Part shown: one piece after another, positions 5,880-8,344 of the stretch
Layout: every line of letters begins with the position of its first letter
Numbering within the stretch: position 1 is the first letter of the stretch
DNA from: CAZUDO01 sp964618895
GTDB lineage: Bacteria; Desulfobacterota; Binatia; DP-6
Assembly (NCBI GenBank): GCA_964618895.1
Contig: CAZUDO010000099.1
Span: 1 to 8,344, forward strand
Direction: 5' to 3'
Length of the DNA stretch: 8,344 nt
Notes under the pieces: model-generated
The model's database searches: none
What the model was told of the DNA's origin: nothing
The model's input: only the letters and a program-made list of their open reading frames with translations
Made by a program: the position numbers and the translations under genes

Positions 5880-8344
5880 TCACGGGAAGACGAGGCTCGT
5901 CTTTTTCGGCCGGAGCGAGGTCGTGGAGTGCGCGCACGCGCCTCCGACCCGCAGGGTGACGGTGACCTGACGCGCCGCGGTCGCGCGCAGGTGTATCTTC
6001 TTGCCGGCAGCGCGGAAGACGATGCTGCCGTCGGGCTTGATAGTGAACCGGCCGTTGCCGAGGCCGCCCGCCACCGTGCCCGTCTTGTCGACGAAGGTGA
6101 TGCCGGTGCGCGTACGCCGCCACCGCGAGGCCGGGATGGTGGTGCAGAAGATCTGCCCCTCACCGTCGGCGATCTGCAGCGAGGTGTCCTGTGTGAGCGG
6201 GTCGAACCCCTGCGGGGCCGCGTAGGCGCCGTTCAGGGTGAGCTGATCGCGCAGCACCTTGGCCGCGTTCGGCTGGAGCTTCAGGGTCTTCACGCCGAGG
6301 GCCAGCGACTGCTCGCAGCAGTCGGGATCCTGGTAGTCGACCAGGCCATCGCCGTCGTTGTCGGTGCAGTCGCCGCAGCGCTCGCCGGTCTCGGCGCCGT
6401 TCGGAGACAGTGCGCAGGCCGGGTCGCCTTCCGGGTCCGGTGCGTGGGCGCAGACGCCGCTGTTGCACTGGTCGAGCGTGCAGGGGTCGTTGTCGTCGCA
6501 TTCGCTGGCGTCGGTGCAGACGACGCACCCCTCGATGGCCTCGATGCCGCAGCGGCCTTCGAGGCAGACCGCCGTCTCGCAGGTGGCGACGGGGCAGGTG
6601 TCGGCGGTTGCGCACGGGGAGCAGCCGGGTTCGGGGAGGTTGCTGCAGAGGCCGTCGACGCAGGCGTCGGCGGTGCAGGCGTTCTGGTCGTCGCAGCCGT
6701 CGCCCTCGCCGCACGCGGTGCAGCCAGGGTTCGGCGCGTACTGGCATCCCGTGACCGGGTCGCAGGAGTCGGTCGTGCAGGCGCTGCCGTCGTCGCACGA
6801 GGGGGGCTCGCCCGGGCTGCACGCGCCGGCCTGGCAGGTCTCGGCGCCGTTGCACAGGTCGGTGTCGTCGCACGGGATGCCGTCGGTGACGGGGGTGTGC
6901 TGGCAGCCGCCCTCGGGATCACAGGTGTCGTCGGTACACGGGTTGTTGTCGTCGCAGGCGACGCCGGCGTGCTGGCAGCCCGTGGCGGGGTCGCAGGAGT
7001 CGTCGGTGCAGGCGTTGTCGTCGTCGCAGTCGGTGGTGGTGACGAAGCAGCCTGTCGCCGAGTCGCAGGCGTCGTCGGTGCAGGCGTTGTCGTCGTCGCA
7101 CACGACCGGCTCGTAGAAGCAGCCGGTCTGCATGTCGCACAGGTCGTCGGTGCAGGCGTTGCCGTCGGTGCAGTCGATGGGCGCGTTCAGGCATCCCGTC
7201 ACCGGATCGCAGGTGTCGATGGTCCAGGCGTTCTGGTCGTCGCACACGACCGGGGCGTGGAGGCAGCCGCTGGCCGGGTCGCAGGAGTCGGTCGTGCAGG
7301 CGTTCTGGTCGTCGCAGGTTACCGGCGCGAAGGCGCAGCCGGTCGCCGGGTCACACGAGTCGGTGGTGCAGGCGTTCTGGTCGTCGCACGTGACGGGGGC
7401 GAAGGCGCAGCCGGTGGCGGGGTCGCAGGCGTCGGTGGTGCAGGCGCTGCCGTCGTCGCACGCGGTGGGCGCGAAGACGCAGCCTTCGGTGGGCGAGCAG
7501 TTGTCCTCGGTGCAGGCGTTCTGATCGTCGCAGGTGATGACCTGGTGGGCGCACTCGCCGTTCGCATCGCAGGCGTCGGTGGTGCAGGCGTTGCCGTCGT
7601 CGCAGGTGACGGGGGTGACGGTGCAGCCGCTGGCGGGGTCACAGGCGTCGGTGGTGCAGGGGTTCTGGTCGTCGCAGACGATCGGGGTGACGGTGCAGCC
7701 GGCGGTAGGGTCGCAGGCGTCGTCGGTGCAGGCGCTACCGTCGTCGCAGGTGACCGGGGCGAAGGTACAGCCGGTGGCGGGGTCACACGCGTCGGTGGTG
7801 CAGGCGCTCTGGTCGTCGCAGGTGATGGGGGCGAAGGTGCAGCCGCTGGCGGGGTCACACGCGTCGGTGGTGCAGGCGCTCTGGTCGTCGCAGGTGATCG
7901 GAGCGAAGGTGCAGCCGCTGGCGGGGTCGCACGCGTCGGTGGTGCAGGCGCTGCCGTCGTCGCAGGCGATGGGGTTGAAGATGCAGCCGCTGGCGGGGTC
8001 GCAGGTGTCGGTGGTGCAGGCGCTGCCGTCGTCGCAGGCGATGGGGTTGAAGATGCAGCCACTGGCGGGGTCGCACGCGTCGGTGGTGCACGCGCTGCCG
8101 TCGTCGCAGGTGATGGGGGCGAAGGTGCAGCCGCTGGCCGGGTCGCAGGTGTCGGTGGTGCACGCGCTGCCGTCGTCGCAGGTGATGGGGCTGAAGGTGC
8201 AGCCGGTGGCGGGGTCGCAGGAATCGGTGGTGCAGGCGCTGCCGTCGTCGCAGGTGATGGGGGCGAAGGTGCAGCCACTGGCGGGGTCACACGCGTCGGT
8301 GGTGCAGGCGCTGCCGTCGTCGCAGGTGATGGGAGCGAAGGTGC
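5880..8344 (-). CDS. Giant cysteine-rich CTDC-like repeat protein, N-terminus beyond window
   Basis: The frame is open from the right edge to the stop at 5880-5882: 820 complete codons with no in-frame stop, so the true start lies past 8344. A GTG at 7245-7247 (giving CDDQNAW) lies inside a repeat and is not a believable start. From the N-terminal side there are 20 exact 24-residue units (8342 to 6903), each with spacing C-x5-C-x4-C-x5-C-x6 and a core like CDDGSACTTD. This matches the length and pattern of the Dictyostelium CTDC repeat of extracellular matrix proteins. Irregular Cys-rich segments follow, then a calcium-loop-like DNDGDGLVDYQD (6327-6362). Last comes a basic, beta-looking C-terminal domain of about 140 residues that I cannot name. 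Likely secreted and disulfide-bonded, as a surface, matrix or adhesion component; function is inferred. Confidence 0.9.
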   Translation of the reverse strand, partial: TFAPITCDDGSACTTDACDPASGCTFAPITCDDGSACTTDSCDPATGCTFSPITCDDGSACTTDTCDPASGCTFAPITCDDGSACTTDACDPASGCIFNPIACDDGSACTTDTCDPASGCIFNPIACDDGSACTTDACDPASGCTFAPITCDDQSACTTDACDPASGCTFAPITCDDQSACTTDACDPATGCTFAPVTCDDGSACTDDACDPTAGCTVTPIVCDDQNPCTTDACDPASGCTVTPVTCDDGNACTTDACDANGECAHQVITCDDQNACTEDNCSPTEGCVFAPTACDDGSACTTDACDPATGCAFAPVTCDDQNACTTDSCDPATGCAFAPVTCDDQNACTTDSCDPASGCLHAPVVCDDQNAWTIDTCDPVTGCLNAPIDCTDGNACTDDLCDMQTGCFYEPVVCDDDNACTDDACDSATGCFVTTTDCDDDNACTDDSCDPATGCQHAGVACDDNNPCTDDTCDPEGGCQHTPVTDGIPCDDTDLCNGAETCQAGACSPGEPPSCDDGSACTTDSCDPVTGCQYAPNPGCTACGEGDGCDDQNACTADACVDGLCSNLPEPGCSPCATADTCPVATCETAVCLEGRCGIEAIEGCVVCTDASECDDNDPCTLDQCNSGVCAHAPDPEGDPACALSPNGAETGERCGDCTDNDGDGLVDYQDPDCCEQSLALGVKTLKLQPNAAKVLRDQLTLNGAYAAPQGFDPLTQDTSLQIADGEGQIFCTTIPASRWRRTRTGITFVDKTGTVAGGLGNGRFTIKPDGSIVFRAAGKKIHLRATAARQVTVTLRVGGACAHSTTSLRPKKTSLVFP
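5887..5906 (+). terminator. Possible intrinsic terminator of the + operon
   Basis: AAGACGA (5887-5893) pairs with TCGTCTT (5897-5903) around a 3-base loop, and the T-run continues to 5906 (TTTTT from 5902). It lies 31 bp after the permease stop and inside the last codons of the convergent gene. The stem is short and A/T-containing, so moderate strength at best is expected. Confidence 0.35.
6903..8342 (-). repeat. Tandem array of 72-bp coding repeats, at least 20 units
   Basis: Twenty contiguous units of exactly 72 bp with no insertion or deletion run from 8342 down to 6903, and the array continues past the window. The eight units nearest the right edge (7767-8342) are nearly identical, while those toward 6903 differ at many codons. 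Adjacent units often share private variants: the pair at 7911-8054 has Ile-Phe-Asn-Pro at its start, the pair at 7767-7910 has Gln after the Asp pair, and the pair at 7551-7694 begins Thr-Val-Thr-Pro. This pattern indicates growth by local tandem duplication, more recent toward the N-terminal side. The + strand is G-rich; one unit (7911-7982) counts 33 G against 19 C. Confidence 0.95.

Noticed and set aside
6358..7524. Long + strand open frames rich in Ser, Gln and Val across the repeat region
   Set aside because: They are antisense images of the 72-bp repeat, kept open by its lack of stop-forming triplets. The - frame has the conserved Cys pattern and the better sense.
7319..8290. Ala/Pro/Thr-rich frame on the - strand
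   Set aside because: It is another frame of the same repeats, low in complexity, and conflicts with the Cys-rich frame that continues to a structured C-terminal domain.
6903..8342. Regular direct repeats suggesting a CRISPR array
   Set aside because: Units are 72 bp, directly abutting, and in frame with a continuous Cys-rich protein; there are no unique spacers.
6903..8342. G-rich + strand as a G-quadruplex or R-loop element
   Set aside because: G-runs are mostly two to four bases and explained by the Asp/Cys/Thr/Pro codons of the - strand gene. The message itself is the C-rich strand, so no special structure is needed.

Overview
This is a GC-rich bacterial window with strong G/C bias at third codon positions. 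It reads like an uncultivated proteobacterial-type genome, of the kind once filed under Deltaproteobacteria (Myxococcota or Binatota-like). The lineage is inferred from three things: codon bias, a NodIJ-type exporter outside any nodulation context, and a giant Cys/Asp repeat protein with a C-terminal domain style I associate with those genomes. No rRNA, tRNA, insertion sequence or CRISPR is visible.

Layout. Bases 1 to about 384 are non-coding. They hold a short hairpin, a perfect 14-bp palindrome and a weak promoter-like site. Next, on the + strand, comes a class III nucleotide cyclase homologue that has lost several catalytic residues. After 34 bp follow four tightly packed + genes: a class III (formaldehyde-type) zinc alcohol dehydrogenase, a lipoprotein of the sulfatase/alkaline phosphatase superfamily, and the ATPase and permease of a NodIJ/DrrAB-type ABC-2 exporter. 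The first two junctions in this set are 4-base GTGA overlaps and the third gap is 3 bp, so they look like one translationally coupled operon. It ends in a strong GC-rich inverted repeat over the last stop codon, followed by a smaller hairpin with a T-run.

The rest, on the - strand and convergent, is one reading frame that runs off the right edge of the window (5880 to beyond 8344). It encodes a secreted-looking protein made of at least 20 perfect-length 24-residue repeats (72 bp each, four Cys per unit) resembling the Dictyostelium CTDC repeat. More degenerate Cys-rich segments follow, then an EF-hand/thrombospondin-3-like Asp loop and a basic, probably beta-rich C-terminal domain. A stretch of 596 codons contains no Lys or Arg.

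How the parts may fit (inference): the exporter and the lipoprotein hydrolase or transferase suggest making and modifying a lipid- or glycan-type surface product. The repeat protein would be an acidic, disulfide-rich surface or matrix component. The dehydrogenase keeps its zinc and NAD sites but lacks two residues used by class III enzymes to bind glutathione adducts, so its substrate is uncertain.
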